From the NCBI RefSeq assembly GCF_014863605.1, contig NZ_CP062252.1, positions 1,745,001-1,809,000 of the forward strand: a DNA stretch of 64,000 bases, in the 5' to 3' direction. Made by a program: the position numbers and the translations under genes. Below are positions 27,075-37,824 of the stretch, one piece after another. The notes under the pieces are model-generated. The model saw only the letters and a list, made by a program, of their open reading frames with translations. It was not told the DNA's origin and searched no databases. This stretch comes from Pseudomonas allokribbensis. Its GTDB lineage: Bacteria > Pseudomonadota > Gammaproteobacteria > Pseudomonadales > Pseudomonadaceae. Position 1 is the stretch's first letter. Every line of letters starts with the position of its first letter.

Positions 27075-29204
27075 GTGGATCGCTCTCAGTTAATCAACAG
27101 TGCTCGCTCGAACATTGCCGATCTCAGTCGGGGCAATCTGGGTGTGCCGCTGTTGCTGCTGGTCATGCTGGCGATGATGATGTTGCCGGTGCCGCCGTTC
27201 CTGCTCGACGTGTTCTTCACCTTCAACATTGCCCTGTCGATCGTCGTGCTGCTGGTCTGCGTGTACGCGTTGCGGCCGCTGGATTTTGCGGTGTTCCCGA
27301 CGATCCTGCTGGTGGCGACGCTGTTGCGACTGGCGTTGAACGTGGCGTCGACGCGAGTGGTGATGCTCCACGGTCAGGACGGCCACGCCGCTGCCGGTAA
27401 GGTGATCCAGGCCTTCGGTGAGGTGGTGATCGGCGGTAACTACGTGGTCGGTATCGTGGTCTTCGCGATTTTGATGATCATCAACTTCGTCGTGGTCACC
27501 AAGGGTGCCGGGCGGATTTCCGAGGTGAGCGCGCGTTTCACCCTCGACGCGATGCCCGGCAAACAAATGGCAATCGACGCCGACCTCAACGCCGGTCTGA
27601 TCGACCAGAACCAGGCCAAGGCCCGCCGTTCCGAAGTCGCCCAAGAGGCTGAGTTCTACGGTTCTATGGACGGTGCCAGCAAGTTCGTCCGTGGTGACGC
27701 CATCGCCGGCCTGCTGATTCTGTTCATCAACCTGATCGGCGGCATGGCCGTCGGTATCTTCCAGCACAACATGACCTTCGCCGACGCCGGCAAGGTTTAC
27801 GCCCTGCTGACCATCGGTGACGGTTTAGTGGCGCAATTGCCATCACTGTTGTTATCTACAGCGGCAGCAATCATGGTGACCCGTGCTTCCGGTTCGGAAG
27901 ACATGGGCAAGCAGATCAATCGCCAGATGTTCGCCTCGCCGAAAGCGCTGGCGGTGGCGGCCGGTCTGATGGCGGTCATGGGCCTGGTGCCGGGCATGCC
28001 GCACTTCTCCTTCCTGAGCATGGCGGCCCTGGCGGCTGGTGGCGCGTACCTGTTCTGGAAAAAGCAGAACGTCGCCAAGGTGCAGGCGCTGCAAGAGGTT
28101 CAGCGTCAGCAGGAGCTGCTGCCTTCGCCGGCCCGCGCCATGGAAACCAAGGAGCTGGGCTGGGACGACGTGACGCCAATCGACATGATCGGCCTGGAAG
28201 TCGGTTATCGCCTGATTCCGCTGGTGGACCGCAACCAGGGCGGGCAATTGCTGGCGCGGATCAAGGGCGTGCGCAAGAAGCTCTCGCAGGATCTGGGCTT
28301 CCTGATGCCGACCGTGCACATCCGCGACAACCTCGACCTGGCGCCGAGTGCCTATCGCCTGACCCTGATGGGCGTGATCCTGGCCGAAGCCGAGATCTAC
28401 CCGGATCGCGAACTGGCGATCAACCCGGGGCAGGTCTACGGCACGCTCAATGGTATTACCGCCAAAGATCCGGCTTTCGGCCTGGAGGCGGTGTGGATCG
28501 AAGTCAGCCAGCGTGCTCAGGCACAATCGCTCGGTTACACCGTGGTGGACGCCAGTACCGTGGTCGCCACGCACTTGAACCAGATTCTGTACAAGCACTC
28601 CAGTGAGCTGATCGGCCACGAAGAAGTGCAGCAACTCATGCAATTGCTGGCCAAGAGCTCGCCAAAACTGGCGGAAGAGCTGGTGCCGGGTGTGGTGTCG
28701 CTGTCGCAACTGCTCAAGGTGCTGCAAGCACTGCTGGCCGAACACGTGCCGGTGCGCGACATCCGCAGCATTGCCGAAGCCATCGCCAACAATGCCGCCA
28801 AGAGTCAAGATACCGCCGCTTTGGTGGCCGCTGTGCGGGTCGGCGTTTCTCGCGCCATCGTCCAAAGCATTGTAGGGACTGAGTCGGAGCTGCCAGTTAT
28901 CACGCTGGAGCCAAGGTTGGAACAAATATTGCTCAATAGTCTGCAGAAGGCAGGACAAGGCTCGGAAGAGGGCGTTCTGCTGGAGCCAAGCATGGCCGAG
29001 AAGCTGCAGCGTTCGCTCATCGAAGCGGCGCAGCGTCAGGAAATGCAAGGTCAGCCGGTGATCCTGTTGGTAGCAGGCCCGGTTCGCGCGATGCTCTCGC
29101 GCTTTGGCCGCCTGGCAGTCCCTGGACTGCATGTGCTGGCCTACCAGGAAATTCCGGACAACAAGCAAGTGACCATCGTTGCGACAGTAGGGCCCAACGG
29201 CTGA
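27075..29204 (+). CDS. flhA: Flagellar export gate protein FlhA
   Basis: 709 residues, GTG start after GGGGA. Eight membrane helices in the first 330 residues, the conserved FHIPEP-family cytoplasmic loop (KGAGRISEVSARFTLDAMPGKQMAID, around 140-170), and a large cytoplasmic C-domain forming the nonameric ring that receives chaperone-substrate complexes. Uses the proton gradient for export. flhF follows after 11 bases. Confidence 0.97.
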   Translation: MDRSQLINSARSNIADLSRGNLGVPLLLLVMLAMMMLPVPPFLLDVFFTFNIALSIVVLLVCVYALRPLDFAVFPTILLVATLLRLALNVASTRVVMLHGQDGHAAAGKVIQAFGEVVIGGNYVVGIVVFAILMIINFVVVTKGAGRISEVSARFTLDAMPGKQMAIDADLNAGLIDQNQAKARRSEVAQEAEFYGSMDGASKFVRGDAIAGLLILFINLIGGMAVGIFQHNMTFADAGKVYALLTIGDGLVAQLPSLLLSTAAAIMVTRASGSEDMGKQINRQMFASPKALAVAAGLMAVMGLVPGMPHFSFLSMAALAAGGAYLFWKKQNVAKVQALQEVQRQQELLPSPARAMETKELGWDDVTPIDMIGLEVGYRLIPLVDRNQGGQLLARIKGVRKKLSQDLGFLMPTVHIRDNLDLAPSAYRLTLMGVILAEAEIYPDRELAINPGQVYGTLNGITAKDPAFGLEAVWIEVSQRAQAQSLGYTVVDASTVVATHLNQILYKHSSELIGHEEVQQLMQLLAKSSPKLAEELVPGVVSLSQLLKVLQALLAEHVPVRDIRSIAEAIANNAAKSQDTAALVAAVRVGVSRAIVQSIVGTESELPVITLEPRLEQILLNSLQKAGQGSEEGVLLEPSMAEKLQRSLIEAAQRQEMQGQPVILLVAGPVRAMLSRFGRLAVPGLHVLAYQEIPDNKQVTIVATVGPNG

Positions 29205-29215
29205 GGTAGTGGTTT

Positions 29216-30556
29216 ATGCAAGTTAAGCGTTTTTTCGCCGCCGATATGCGTCAGGCCATGAAGCTGGTTCGTGATGAGCTGGGCGCTGATGCCGCCATCA
29301 TTGGCAACCGCCGCATTGCCGGCGGCGTCGAGCTGACGGCGGCGCTGGATTACAAACTGTCGGCGCTGGCGCCGCGGGTTCCGAACATGGAACTCGAAGA
29401 CGAGCTGCGCAAGACCCAGTCGCGCATCGTCACCGCCCAGGCCGAACTGAGCATGCGTGGTGAAGCCGACGGCAACACCAATCGCCAGTTGTTCTCCGGT
29501 CTGCCATTGACCGCCGGCCTGCCGCTGACGGCTGCCGAGCCTCTGACAGAACCGACTTACGCTGCTCCGGCGCGTCCGGCACCTGCGCCTGCACCGGCTG
29601 CCGCTGGCGTTGATCCGCGTGCGCTGGATTCGATGCGTTTCGAACTCAACAGCCTGCGCGAGCTGATGGAAGTGCAACTCGGCACTCTGGCCTGGAATCA
29701 GCTGCAAGGCAGCCGTCCGGCTCAGGCGAACCTTTATCGTCGTCTGCAACGCATCGGCTTGTCCGGCCCGTTGTCCCGCGACCTGCTGGCGCTGACCAGC
29801 GATATCGAAGAACCTCGTCAGGCCTGGCGCATGTTGCTGGCGCACCTGGCGCGGATGATCGCCACGCCGGAAGTCGAGCCGCTGGAAGAGGGCGGGATCA
29901 TTGCCATGGTCGGTCCTGCCGGCATGGGCAAGACCACCACCCTGGCCAAACTGGCCGCCCGTTACGTGCTCAAGTACGGCGCGCAGAACATTGCGCTGGT
30001 GAGCATGGACAGCTTCCGCATCGGTGCTCAGGAACAGTTGAAAACCCTGGGCCGGATCCTCAATGTGTCGGTGACCCACGTCGACCCGGGCCAGTCCCTG
30101 GTGCAGGCGCTGGATCCACTGCTGCGCAAACGCGTGGTGCTGATCGATACCGCCGGCCTGCAGGCCAGCGATCCGGCACTGCGCATGCAGCTGGAAAGCC
30201 TGGCCGGTCGTGGCATTCGGTCGAAAAATTATCTGGTACTGGCAACCACCAGCCAGAAACAGGTTCTAACCGCCGCTTATCACAGTTACAAGCGTTGCGG
30301 GCTCGCCGGGTGCATCCTGACTAAACTGGATGAGACGGCCAGCCTTGGCGAAGTGCTGAGCCTGGCGATCAGTCATGAACTGCCGGTCGCCTACCTGACC
30401 GACGGCCCACGGATTCCGGATGATCTGCATCTGCCGCGCCGTCATCAATTGGTCAGCCGCGCCGTCAGTGTGCAAATGCAGGAAGAACCCAGCGAAGAAG
30501 CCATGGCTGACATGTTCGCTGATATCTACCACAGTCCCACCAAGCAGGTTGGCTGA
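29216..30556 (+). CDS. flhF: Flagellar GTPase FlhF
   Basis: 446 residues: N-terminal basic domain, a Pro/Ala-rich linker (about 115-140) and an SRP-type GTPase domain with GPAGMGKTTTLAKLAARY, DSFRIGAQEQL, DTAGL and TKLDETASLGE. FlhF recruits the first flagellar parts to the pole. Paired with FleN downstream, which restrains number. Confidence 0.96.
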   Translation: MQVKRFFAADMRQAMKLVRDELGADAAIIGNRRIAGGVELTAALDYKLSALAPRVPNMELEDELRKTQSRIVTAQAELSMRGEADGNTNRQLFSGLPLTAGLPLTAAEPLTEPTYAAPARPAPAPAPAAAGVDPRALDSMRFELNSLRELMEVQLGTLAWNQLQGSRPAQANLYRRLQRIGLSGPLSRDLLALTSDIEEPRQAWRMLLAHLARMIATPEVEPLEEGGIIAMVGPAGMGKTTTLAKLAARYVLKYGAQNIALVSMDSFRIGAQEQLKTLGRILNVSVTHVDPGQSLVQALDPLLRKRVVLIDTAGLQASDPALRMQLESLAGRGIRSKNYLVLATTSQKQVLTAAYHSYKRCGLAGCILTKLDETASLGEVLSLAISHELPVAYLTDGPRIPDDLHLPRRHQLVSRAVSVQMQEEPSEEAMADMFADIYHSPTKQVG

Positions 30557-30669
30557 GGTAATGAACAGTTTTTGTACCTACATCGATGGTCTGCCATGCA
30601 TTGTTCCGGTTGTGAACGCGCAGCCAGTAATGTGGCCTCCGTCTATGCAAGACAAGGTAAAGAAATAAC

Positions 30670-31500
30670 ATGGGCAGCATGCATCCCGTACAGGTGATCG
30701 CGGTGACCGGCGGCAAAGGTGGCGTCGGCAAGACTAACGTGTCAGTGAACTTGTCCCTGGCGCTGGCAGAGCTTGGCCGTCGGGTCATGCTGCTGGACGC
30801 CGACCTGGGTCTGGCGAACGTCGACGTTCTGCTGGGCCTCACGCCCAAACGTACCCTGGCCGATGTGATCGAGGGCCGCTGCGAGCTGCGCGACGTGCTG
30901 TTGCAAGGCCCCGGCGGGATTCGCATCGTGCCGGCCGCTTCCGGCACCCAGAGCATGGTTCACCTGAGCCCGGCCCAGCATGCCGGTCTGATTCAGGCGT
31001 TCAGCGACATCGGCGACAATCTCGACGTACTGGTGATCGACACCGCTGCGGGTATTGGTGACTCGGTAGTCAGTTTCGTTCGCGCAGCGCAAGAAGTGTT
31101 GCTGGTGGTCTGCGACGAGCCGACCTCGATCACCGACGCCTACGCCCTGATCAAACTGCTGAACCGCGATTACGGCATGAACCGCTTCCGCGTCCTGGCC
31201 AACATGGCCCAGAGCCCGCAGGAAGGTCGCAATCTGTTCGCCAAGTTGACCAAGGTCACGGATCGCTTCCTCGACGTCGCCCTACAATACGTCGGTGCGG
31301 TGCCTTACGACGAAAGCGTGCGCAAGGCGGTGCAGAAGCAGCGTGCGGTCTATGAAGCCTTCCCGCGTTCCAAGTGCGCACTGGCGTTCAAGGCGATCGC
31401 GCAAAAGGTCGACACCTGGCCGCTGCCCGCCAATCCGCGCGGCCACCTCGAATTTTTCGTCGAGCGCCTCGTGCAGCAAACGGCAGGACCTGTGCTATGA
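30670..31500 (+). CDS. fleN: Flagellar number regulator FleN (FlhG), ParA/MinD-type ATPase
   Basis: 276 residues. Deviant Walker A GGKGGVGKTNVSVNL at about 13-27, LLDADLGLANVDVLLG, DTAAGIGD. FleN binds FleQ and lowers its activity, keeping flagella to one or few per pole. The 113 bases before it have no strong signal. It overlaps fliA by 4 bases (ATGA). Confidence 0.96.
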   Translation: MGSMHPVQVIAVTGGKGGVGKTNVSVNLSLALAELGRRVMLLDADLGLANVDVLLGLTPKRTLADVIEGRCELRDVLLQGPGGIRIVPAASGTQSMVHLSPAQHAGLIQAFSDIGDNLDVLVIDTAAGIGDSVVSFVRAAQEVLLVVCDEPTSITDAYALIKLLNRDYGMNRFRVLANMAQSPQEGRNLFAKLTKVTDRFLDVALQYVGAVPYDESVRKAVQKQRAVYEAFPRSKCALAFKAIAQKVDTWPLPANPRGHLEFFVERLVQQTAGPVL

Positions 31501-32237
31501 CCGCCAGCGGTATGAATTTCTACAAGAAGTCGGCACGTGACGCGCAGTACGAGCTGATCGAGCGTTACGCGCCACTGGTCAAACGCATTGCTTACCACTT
31601 GCTGGCGCGATTGCCGGCCAGTGTGCAGGTCGAAGACCTGATCCAGGCCGGAATGATCGGCCTGCTCGAAGTCTCGACCAAATACGACGCCAGCAAAGGC
31701 GCCAGTTTCGAAACGTACGCGGGCATCCGGATCCGCGGCGCCATGCTCGATGAAGTACGCAAGGGGGACTGGGCACCGCGCTCGGTTCACCGCAACACCC
31801 GTATGGTCAGCGACGCGATTCGCTCGATTGAAGCTAAAACCGGCCGTGACGCTAAAGATCACGAGGTTGCGGCCGAACTCCAATTGAGTCTCGACGATTA
31901 CTACGGGATTTTGAACGACACCCTGGGCAGCCGACTGTTCAGTTTCGACGACCTGTTGCAGGACGGCGAACACGAAGGGCTGCACGAGGATGGCGCAAGT
32001 GCTCATCTTGAGCCGTCGCGCGATCTGGAAGATGAGCGCTTCCAGGCTGCGTTGGCGGACGCGATTGCCAATTTGCCGGAGCGTGAGCGACTGGTGTTGG
32101 CGCTGTACTACGACGAAGAGCTGAACCTCAAGGAAATCGGTGAAGTCCTTGGCGTCAGTGAATCGCGGGTCAGCCAGTTACACAGCCAGTGCGCGGCCCG
32201 CTTGCGGGGGCGTTTGGGGGAGTGGCGAGCGCGCTGA
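31497..32237 (+). CDS. fliA: Flagellar sigma factor FliA (sigma-28)
   Basis: 246 residues with sigma-70 family regions 2 (YAPLVKRIAYHLLARLP, DLIQAGMIGLLE, GAMLDEVRKGDW), 3 and 4 (LPERERLVLALYYDEELNLKEIGEVLGVSESRVSQLHS as landmark at 182-220). Transcribes class IV genes such as fliC and is held by FlgM. ATG overlaps the fleN stop. Confidence 0.97.
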   Translation: MTASGMNFYKKSARDAQYELIERYAPLVKRIAYHLLARLPASVQVEDLIQAGMIGLLEVSTKYDASKGASFETYAGIRIRGAMLDEVRKGDWAPRSVHRNTRMVSDAIRSIEAKTGRDAKDHEVAAELQLSLDDYYGILNDTLGSRLFSFDDLLQDGEHEGLHEDGASAHLEPSRDLEDERFQAALADAIANLPERERLVLALYYDEELNLKEIGEVLGVSESRVSQLHSQCAARLRGRLGEWRAR

Positions 32238-32392
32238 AGGCAGTGTGGGGACGCTGCGAACGAGGCTGGTGCGGTGGTGAACGGCACCGGTCTTGCTCTG
32301 TTGTGCTCCAGACAGTCATCGAGTGCTTTGCCGGATTGATTGAAATGGCGCGTCCAGGTGCTGGGCGCGTTTAAGACTGCTTGGAGGTCGAA

Positions 32393-32776
32393 TTGAACAA
32401 AGACATGAAAATCCTCATCGTTGATGACTTCTCAACGATGCGGCGGATCATCAAGAACCTGTTGCGTGACCTTGGGTTCACCAACACCGTTGAAGCCGAC
32501 GATGGCACCACTGCCATTCCGGTGCTCAACAGCGGCAGCATCGACTTTCTGGTGACCGACTGGAACATGCCTGGCATGACCGGTATCGACCTGCTGCGTC
32601 ACGTGCGCGCCGATGAAAAACTCAAGCACCTGCCAGTGCTGATGGTGACTGCTGAAGCCAAGCGCGAGCAGATCATCGAAGCGGCCCAGGCCGGCGTTAA
32701 CGGCTACGTGGTCAAACCTTTCACGGCTCAGGCGCTGAAAGAAAAAATCGAGAAGATTTTCGAACGCATCGGCTGA
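32393..32776 (+). CDS. cheY: Chemotaxis response regulator CheY
   Basis: 127 residues, single receiver domain: acidic pair in [11 protein letters not shown], phospho-Asp in [11 protein letters not shown], Thr in MVTAEA and Lys in VVKPF. CheY-P binds FliM and reverses the motor. TTG at 32393 is 5 bases after GGAGG; the first ATG (32405) lies 17 bases away, so a TTG start is proposed. The 155 bases between fliA and cheY show no clear promoter. Confidence 0.96.
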   Translation: MNKDMKILIVDDFSTMRRIIKNLLRDLGFTNTVEADDGTTAIPVLNSGSIDFLVTDWNMPGMTGIDLLRHVRADEKLKHLPVLMVTAEAKREQIIEAAQAGVNGYVVKPFTAQALKEKIEKIFERIG

Positions 32777-32793
32777 TGACGCGCGGGGGAGCT

Positions 32794-33582
32794 ATGGAGC
32801 ATAACGAATCTTCACAGGGCGACTTCGAGTCGACTCTGAAAAAACACGCGGTCGAACTGGTCGAAAGCCTTGAAAAAGGCAGGTTCGGCGACGCTGTGCA
32901 ACTGATCCATGAGCTCAATCAGACCCGTGACCGTGGCCTGTACCAGGAAGTGGGCAAGCTCACGCGCGAACTGCACAGTGCAATCGTCAACTTCCAGATC
33001 GACCCGCATATGCCGCAGGCCGAGGAAGTGTCGCAGATCACTGATGCGACCGAGCGTCTGGGCTATGTGGTCAAGCTGACCGAAGCGGCAGCCAACCGCA
33101 CCATGGACCTGGTGGAAAGCGCCACGCCGGTGGTCAATGGCCTGGCTGACGAAGCCCAGGCATTGAGTGCCGACTGGGGACGTTTCATGCGCCGTGAAGT
33201 CGGGGCTGAAGAGTTCCGCGAGCTGGCGCGTCGGGTCGACGGTTTTCTGGCACGCAGCAGCGCGGACAACCGCGCGGTGTCGAGCAACCTCAACGACATT
33301 CTGCTGGCCCAGGATTACCAGGACCTCACAGGTCAGGTGATCAAGCGCGTGACCCAGTTGGTCACCGAAGTCGAAAGCAATCTGCTCAAACTCGTGCTCA
33401 TGGCCAGTCAGGTGGACCGCTTTGCGGGCATCGAACATGACCGTGCGGCAATGCTCGCTGAAAAAGATCCACAAAAACATCTCTCGCAGGGTGAAGGTCC
33501 GCAGATTCATGCCGATAAACGAGAAGACGTTGTGTCCGGTCAGGACGATGTGGACGATTTGCTATCCAGCCTTGGATTTTGA
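32794..33582 (+). CDS. cheZ: CheY-P phosphatase CheZ
   Basis: 262 residues, helical hairpin protein. The catalytic region AQDYQDLTGQVIKRV (Asp and Gln) is near 172-186, and the C-terminal CheY-binding helix is DDVDDLLSSLGF. GGGGGAG precedes the ATG at 32794. An upstream in-frame ATG at 32776 overlaps the cheY stop but lacks a ribosome site. Confidence 0.96.
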   Translation: MEHNESSQGDFESTLKKHAVELVESLEKGRFGDAVQLIHELNQTRDRGLYQEVGKLTRELHSAIVNFQIDPHMPQAEEVSQITDATERLGYVVKLTEAAANRTMDLVESATPVVNGLADEAQALSADWGRFMRREVGAEEFRELARRVDGFLARSSADNRAVSSNLNDILLAQDYQDLTGQVIKRVTQLVTEVESNLLKLVLMASQVDRFAGIEHDRAAMLAEKDPQKHLSQGEGPQIHADKREDVVSGQDDVDDLLSSLGF

Positions 33583-33621
33583 GTTTTTTTGGGTTTTTAG
33601 ACCTGTAGGAGCACCCCATTA

Positions 33622-35892
33622 ATGAGCTTCGGCGCCGATGAAGAGATCCTTCAGGATTTCCTGGTTGAGGCCGGCGAGATTCTTGAGCAACTGTCCGAAC
33701 AACTGGTCGAGCTGGAAAGCCGTCCGGATGACGCAGATCTGCTCAACGCAATTTTTCGCGGTTTCCACACTGTAAAAGGGGGCGCCGGCTTCCTTCAGCT
33801 CAATGAGCTGGTGGAGTGCTGTCACATCGCCGAAAACGTGTTCGACATCCTGCGCAAGGGTGAACGTCGCGTAGATGCAGAACTGATGGACGTGGTGCTC
33901 GAAGCGCTGGACGCGGTGAACAGCATGTTCAGCGAAGTCCGCGATCGCAGCCCGATTACTGCCGCAACCCCGGAACTGCTGGCCGCCCTGGCGCGTCTGG
34001 CTGAACCGCAATCGGCGGATGAAGCCCCGGCTTCGCCTGTTGCCGAGATGATCGAAGAACTGGTCGTCGAAGGCGATTCGGGCGATATCACCGATAACGA
34101 ATTTGAACAGTTGCTGGACTCGCTGAACGCCGTCAAGGCCGAAGCCGAAGCCCCGGCGGCTGCCGCTGCGCCTGCTTCCGATGAAGCGGCCAGCGATGAA
34201 ATCACCGACGCCGAATTCGAGTCGCTGCTCGACCAGTTGCACGGCAAGGGCCAGTTCGCGGCCGACGCCGTGGCACCGACAGCCGCTGCACCTTCTGCTC
34301 CGGCGGTGGGCGACAGCTCGGACATCACCGACGACGAATTCGAAGCCTTGCTCGATCAGTTGCACGGCAAGGGCAACTTTGCCGTCGATGCGCTGGAATC
34401 GGCGATTGCGTCGGTGCCTGCATCGGCTGCTCCGGCAGCGGCTGCGGCCGGTAGCGATCTGATCAGCGATCACGAGTTCGAATCGCTGCTCGACGATCTG
34501 CATGGCAAAGGCAAGTTCACTGACGTCGCCACCGGTGCCGTCGTGACGGCCGGCAATGCTTCTGCTGTTGCAGCGCCTGCCGCCAAGGCCCCGGCCGCTG
34601 CGGCAAAACCTGCTGCAAAAGCGCCTGAGCCTAAAGCCGAACCGGCCAAGCCAGCCGCCGCTGCTGCACCGGCTCCGGCCCGTGCGCCGGCGACTCCGCC
34701 ACCGGAAAAACCGGCGAGCGAAGCCGAAACCACCGTTCGTGTGGACACCGCACGTCTCGACGAAATCATGAACATGGTCGGCGAGCTGGTACTGGTGCGT
34801 AACCGTCTGGTGCGCCTGGGCCTGAACAGCGGCGACGAATCGATGCAGAAGGCCGTGTCGAACCTCGACGTGGTTACCGCCGACTTGCAGACTGCGGTAA
34901 TGAAGACCCGGATGCAGCCGATCAAGAAAGTCTTCGGCCGCTTCCCGCGTCTGGTTCGCGATCTGGCGCGTCAGCTCAAGAAAGAGATCAACCTGGAACT
35001 GGTGGGCGAAGAGACCGACCTCGACAAGAACCTCGTCGAGGCACTGGCCGACCCGCTGGTCCACTTGGTGCGCAACGCGGTCGACCACGGCATCGAGTCG
35101 CCGGAAGAGCGCGAAGCCTCGGGCAAGGCCCGTGGCGGCAAGGTGATCCTGGCGGCCGAGCAGGAAGGCGACCATATCCTGCTGTCGATCTCTGACGACG
35201 GCAAAGGCATGGACCCGAACGTCCTGCGCGCCATCGCCGTGAAACGCGGTGTGATGGACAAGGATGCCGCCGATCGCCTGAGCGACACCGAGTGCTACAA
35301 CCTGATTTTCGCCCCGGGTTTCTCGACCAAGACCGAGATCTCCGACGTGTCCGGCCGTGGTGTCGGCATGGACGTGGTGAAGACCAAGATTTCCCAGCTC
35401 AACGGTTCGATCAACATCTACTCGACCAAGGGCGCCGGCTCGAAAATCGTCATCAAGGTGCCGCTGACGCTCGCGATCATGCCGACCCTGATGGTGATGC
35501 TCGGCAACCAGGCGTTCGCGTTCCCGCTGGTGAACGTCAACGAAATCTTCCACCTCGACCTGTCGACCACCAACGTGGTGGACGGCCAGGAAGTGGTGAT
35601 CGTGCGGGACAAGGCGCTGCCATTGTTCTACCTCAAGCGCTGGCTGGTCAGCTCCGCGGCTCACGAAGAGCAGCGTGAAGGCCATGTGGTGATCCTTTCG
35701 GTGGGCACTCAGCGGATCGGCTTCGTCGTCGATCAACTGGTCGGCCAGGAAGAAGTAGTCATCAAGCCATTGGGCAAAATGCTGCAGGGAACCCCGGGCA
35801 TGTCCGGCGCCACCATTACCGGTGACGGCCGCATTGCGCTGATTCTCGATGTTCCAAGCATGCTCAAGCGTTACGCCGCACGGCGTATTTGA
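33622..35892 (+). CDS. cheA: Chemotaxis histidine kinase CheA
   Basis: 756 residues: P1 Hpt domain with His49 ([13 protein letters not shown]), a very long Ala/Pro-rich linker (about 130-365) that contains four copies of an acidic motif, P3 dimerisation ([13 protein letters not shown]), P4 kinase ([28 protein letters not shown]) and P5 CheW-like domain. Phosphorylates CheY and CheB on receptor signals. No typical P2 fold is evident; the repeats stand in its place. Confidence 0.97.
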   Translation: MSFGADEEILQDFLVEAGEILEQLSEQLVELESRPDDADLLNAIFRGFHTVKGGAGFLQLNELVECCHIAENVFDILRKGERRVDAELMDVVLEALDAVNSMFSEVRDRSPITAATPELLAALARLAEPQSADEAPASPVAEMIEELVVEGDSGDITDNEFEQLLDSLNAVKAEAEAPAAAAAPASDEAASDEITDAEFESLLDQLHGKGQFAADAVAPTAAAPSAPAVGDSSDITDDEFEALLDQLHGKGNFAVDALESAIASVPASAAPAAAAAGSDLISDHEFESLLDDLHGKGKFTDVATGAVVTAGNASAVAAPAAKAPAAAAKPAAKAPEPKAEPAKPAAAAAPAPARAPATPPPEKPASEAETTVRVDTARLDEIMNMVGELVLVRNRLVRLGLNSGDESMQKAVSNLDVVTADLQTAVMKTRMQPIKKVFGRFPRLVRDLARQLKKEINLELVGEETDLDKNLVEALADPLVHLVRNAVDHGIESPEEREASGKARGGKVILAAEQEGDHILLSISDDGKGMDPNVLRAIAVKRGVMDKDAADRLSDTECYNLIFAPGFSTKTEISDVSGRGVGMDVVKTKISQLNGSINIYSTKGAGSKIVIKVPLTLAIMPTLMVMLGNQAFAFPLVNVNEIFHLDLSTTNVVDGQEVVIVRDKALPLFYLKRWLVSSAAHEEQREGHVVILSVGTQRIGFVVDQLVGQEEVVIKPLGKMLQGTPGMSGATITGDGRIALILDVPSMLKRYAARRI
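34083..34518 (+). repeat. Four-fold acidic repeat in the CheA linker
   Basis: The protein motif D-I-(T/S)-D-x-E-F-E-x-L-L-D-x-L occurs four times at about 41-residue spacing (codons near 34083, 34198, 34318, 34459). The last three continue with HGKG-x-F; the first diverges there (NAV). Between copies are Ala/Pro-rich spacers. The motif resembles the acidic CheY-binding tail of CheZ (DDVDDLLSSLGF). Confidence 0.85.
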
Positions 35893-35941
35893 ATCCGGGG
35901 CAGCGGGGCGACAACGTCCCGCTGCACCTAATGGAGTGTTT

Positions 35942-37072
35942 ATGGCAGTCAAAGTCCTGGTGGTGGACGATTCGGGTTTTTTCCGCCGCCGCGTCTCGGA
36001 AATTCTTTCAGCGGATCCGAGCATCCAGGTTGTCGGTACGGCAACCAACGGTAAAGAGGCGATCGATCAGGCCCTGGCCCTCAAGCCGGACGTGATCACC
36101 ATGGACTACGAGATGCCGATGATGGATGGCATCACGGCCGTGCGGCACATCATGCAGCGCTGCCCGACCCCGGTGTTGATGTTCTCCTCGCTGACCCATG
36201 AAGGCGCCCGGGTAACCCTGGATGCGCTGGATGCCGGCGCGGTGGATTTCCTGCCGAAGAATTTTGAAGACATCTCCCGCAATCCGGAGAAGGTCAAGCA
36301 ACTGCTGTGCGAGAAGGTGCACAGCATCTCGCGCAGTAACCGTCGTTTCAGTGCCTACAGTGCGCCGGCGCCTGCCGCTGCGCCTGCGCCGACTCCGGCA
36401 GCGGCGCCGTCGAGCTTTGGCAGCCACAGTGCTCCGGCTCGTCCGGCACCTGCGCCTGCACCGGCTCGCGCTCCGGCGGCCAGCACTTCGTCGGCAGCGC
36501 CGAAACGCAAAGCCTACAAACTGGTGGCTATCGGCACGTCGACTGGCGGACCGGTTGCCCTGCAACGGGTTCTGACCCAGTTGCCGGCCAACTTCCCGGC
36601 GCCGATCGTGCTGATCCAGCACATGCCGGCAGCCTTCACCAAGGCGTTCGCCGAGCGTCTGGACAAGCTCTGCCGCATCAGCGTCAAGGAAGCCGAGGAT
36701 GGCGACATCCTGCGTCCGGGCCTGGCGCTGCTGGCACCCGGTGGCAAGCAGATGATGATCGACGGCCGTGGCGCGGTGAAAATCCTGCCGGGCGACGAGC
36801 GTCTGAACTACAAGCCTTGCGTGGACATCACTTTCGGTTCCGCGGCGAAGTCCTACAACGACAAAGTTCTGGCGGTCGTGTTGACCGGCATGGGCGCCGA
36901 CGGCCGCGAAGGCGCACGTCTGCTCAAGCAGGGCGGCAGCACGGTCTGGGCTCAGGATGAAGCCAGTTGCGTGATCTACGGCATGCCGATGGCGATCGTC
37001 AAAGCTGACCTCGCGGATGCGGTGTACGGCCTGGACGATATCGGCAAGCACATCGTCGAGGCGTGTATCTGA
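35942..37072 (+). CDS. cheB: Chemotaxis methylesterase/glutamine deamidase CheB
   Basis: 376 residues: receiver (1-120; [13 protein letters not shown]), Pro/Ala-rich linker (about 140-185) and methylesterase domain with catalytic Ser in [11 protein letters not shown], His in IQHMPAAFT and Asp in [10 protein letters not shown]. Adapts receptors after stimulation. The ATG at 35942 follows GGAG. Its stop overlaps the motC start (TGATG). Confidence 0.96.
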   Translation: MAVKVLVVDDSGFFRRRVSEILSADPSIQVVGTATNGKEAIDQALALKPDVITMDYEMPMMDGITAVRHIMQRCPTPVLMFSSLTHEGARVTLDALDAGAVDFLPKNFEDISRNPEKVKQLLCEKVHSISRSNRRFSAYSAPAPAAAPAPTPAAAPSSFGSHSAPARPAPAPAPARAPAASTSSAAPKRKAYKLVAIGTSTGGPVALQRVLTQLPANFPAPIVLIQHMPAAFTKAFAERLDKLCRISVKEAEDGDILRPGLALLAPGGKQMMIDGRGAVKILPGDERLNYKPCVDITFGSAAKSYNDKVLAVVLTGMGADGREGARLLKQGGSTVWAQDEASCVIYGMPMAIVKADLADAVYGLDDIGKHIVEACI

Positions 37073-37812
37073 TGGATGTTCTAAGCCTTATCGGGATCAT
37101 CATGGCGTTTGTCGCCATCATCGGCGGCAACTACCTTGAAGGCGGCCACCTCGGTGCGCTGGCCAACGGCCCGGCAGCGCTGATCGTGCTGGGCGGCACC
37201 ATCGGTGCCGCGCTGCTGCAATCTCCGATGAGCGCGTTCAAGCGCGCCATGCAGATCCTCGCCTGGATCTTTTTCCCGCCGCGTGTGGATCTGGCCGGCG
37301 GCATCGACCGCGTGGTCAACTGGAGCCTCACCGCCCGCAAGGAAGGCCTGCTGGGTCTGGAAGGCGTGGCGGATGCCGAGCCTGATGCCTACTCGCGCAA
37401 AGGCCTGCAACTGCTGGTCGACGGCGCCGAGCCGGAAGCGATCCGCAGCATCCTCGAAGTGGATTTCTACACCCAGGAAGCCCGCGACATCGAGGCCGCC
37501 AAGGTCTTTGAAAGCATGGGCGGCTACGCGCCGACCATCGGTATCATCGGTGCGGTGATGGGCCTGATCCACGTGATGGGCAACCTGGCCGATCCGACGC
37601 AACTGGGCAGCGGCATCGCCGTGGCGTTCGTTGCCACCATCTACGGTGTGGCCAGTGCCAACCTGATCCTGCTGCCGGTGGCAGCCAAATTGAAGTCAAT
37701 CGCGTTGCGGCAGTCGCGTTATCGCGAAATGTTGTTGGAAGGCATTTTGTCGATCGCCGAAGGTGAAAACCCACGCTCCATCGAGTTGAAGCTTCAGGGC
37801 TTCATGGATTAA
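37072..37812 (+). CDS. motC: Flagellar stator protein MotC (MotA family)
   Basis: 246 residues, four membrane helices (about 4-22, 30-50, 147-170, 180-200). MotA-type features include the cytoplasmic loop and Pro residues in TIGIIGAVMGLIHVM and the later membrane region. With MotD it forms the second proton-driven stator of pseudomonads. One-base overlap with cheB. Confidence 0.94.
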   Translation: MDVLSLIGIIMAFVAIIGGNYLEGGHLGALANGPAALIVLGGTIGAALLQSPMSAFKRAMQILAWIFFPPRVDLAGGIDRVVNWSLTARKEGLLGLEGVADAEPDAYSRKGLQLLVDGAEPEAIRSILEVDFYTQEARDIEAAKVFESMGGYAPTIGIIGAVMGLIHVMGNLADPTQLGSGIAVAFVATIYGVASANLILLPVAAKLKSIALRQSRYREMLLEGILSIAEGENPRSIELKLQGFMD

Positions 37813-37824
37813 GGGACTAACCTC

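Noticed and set aside
30561..30668. 35-codon open frame between flhF and fleN
   Set aside because: Has a GAGG-like site, but composition is unremarkable and I recognise no relative; cannot support as a gene.
32238..32392. Sigma-28 or sigma-54 promoter before cheY
   Set aside because: GCCGGATT lacks a TAAA partner at 15 bases, and TGGCGC...GTGCT is off by one base in spacing.
33619..36048. 809-codon open frame antisense to cheA
   Set aside because: Same codon-bias shadow; composition is Arg/Gly/His-rich and no domain is recognisable.
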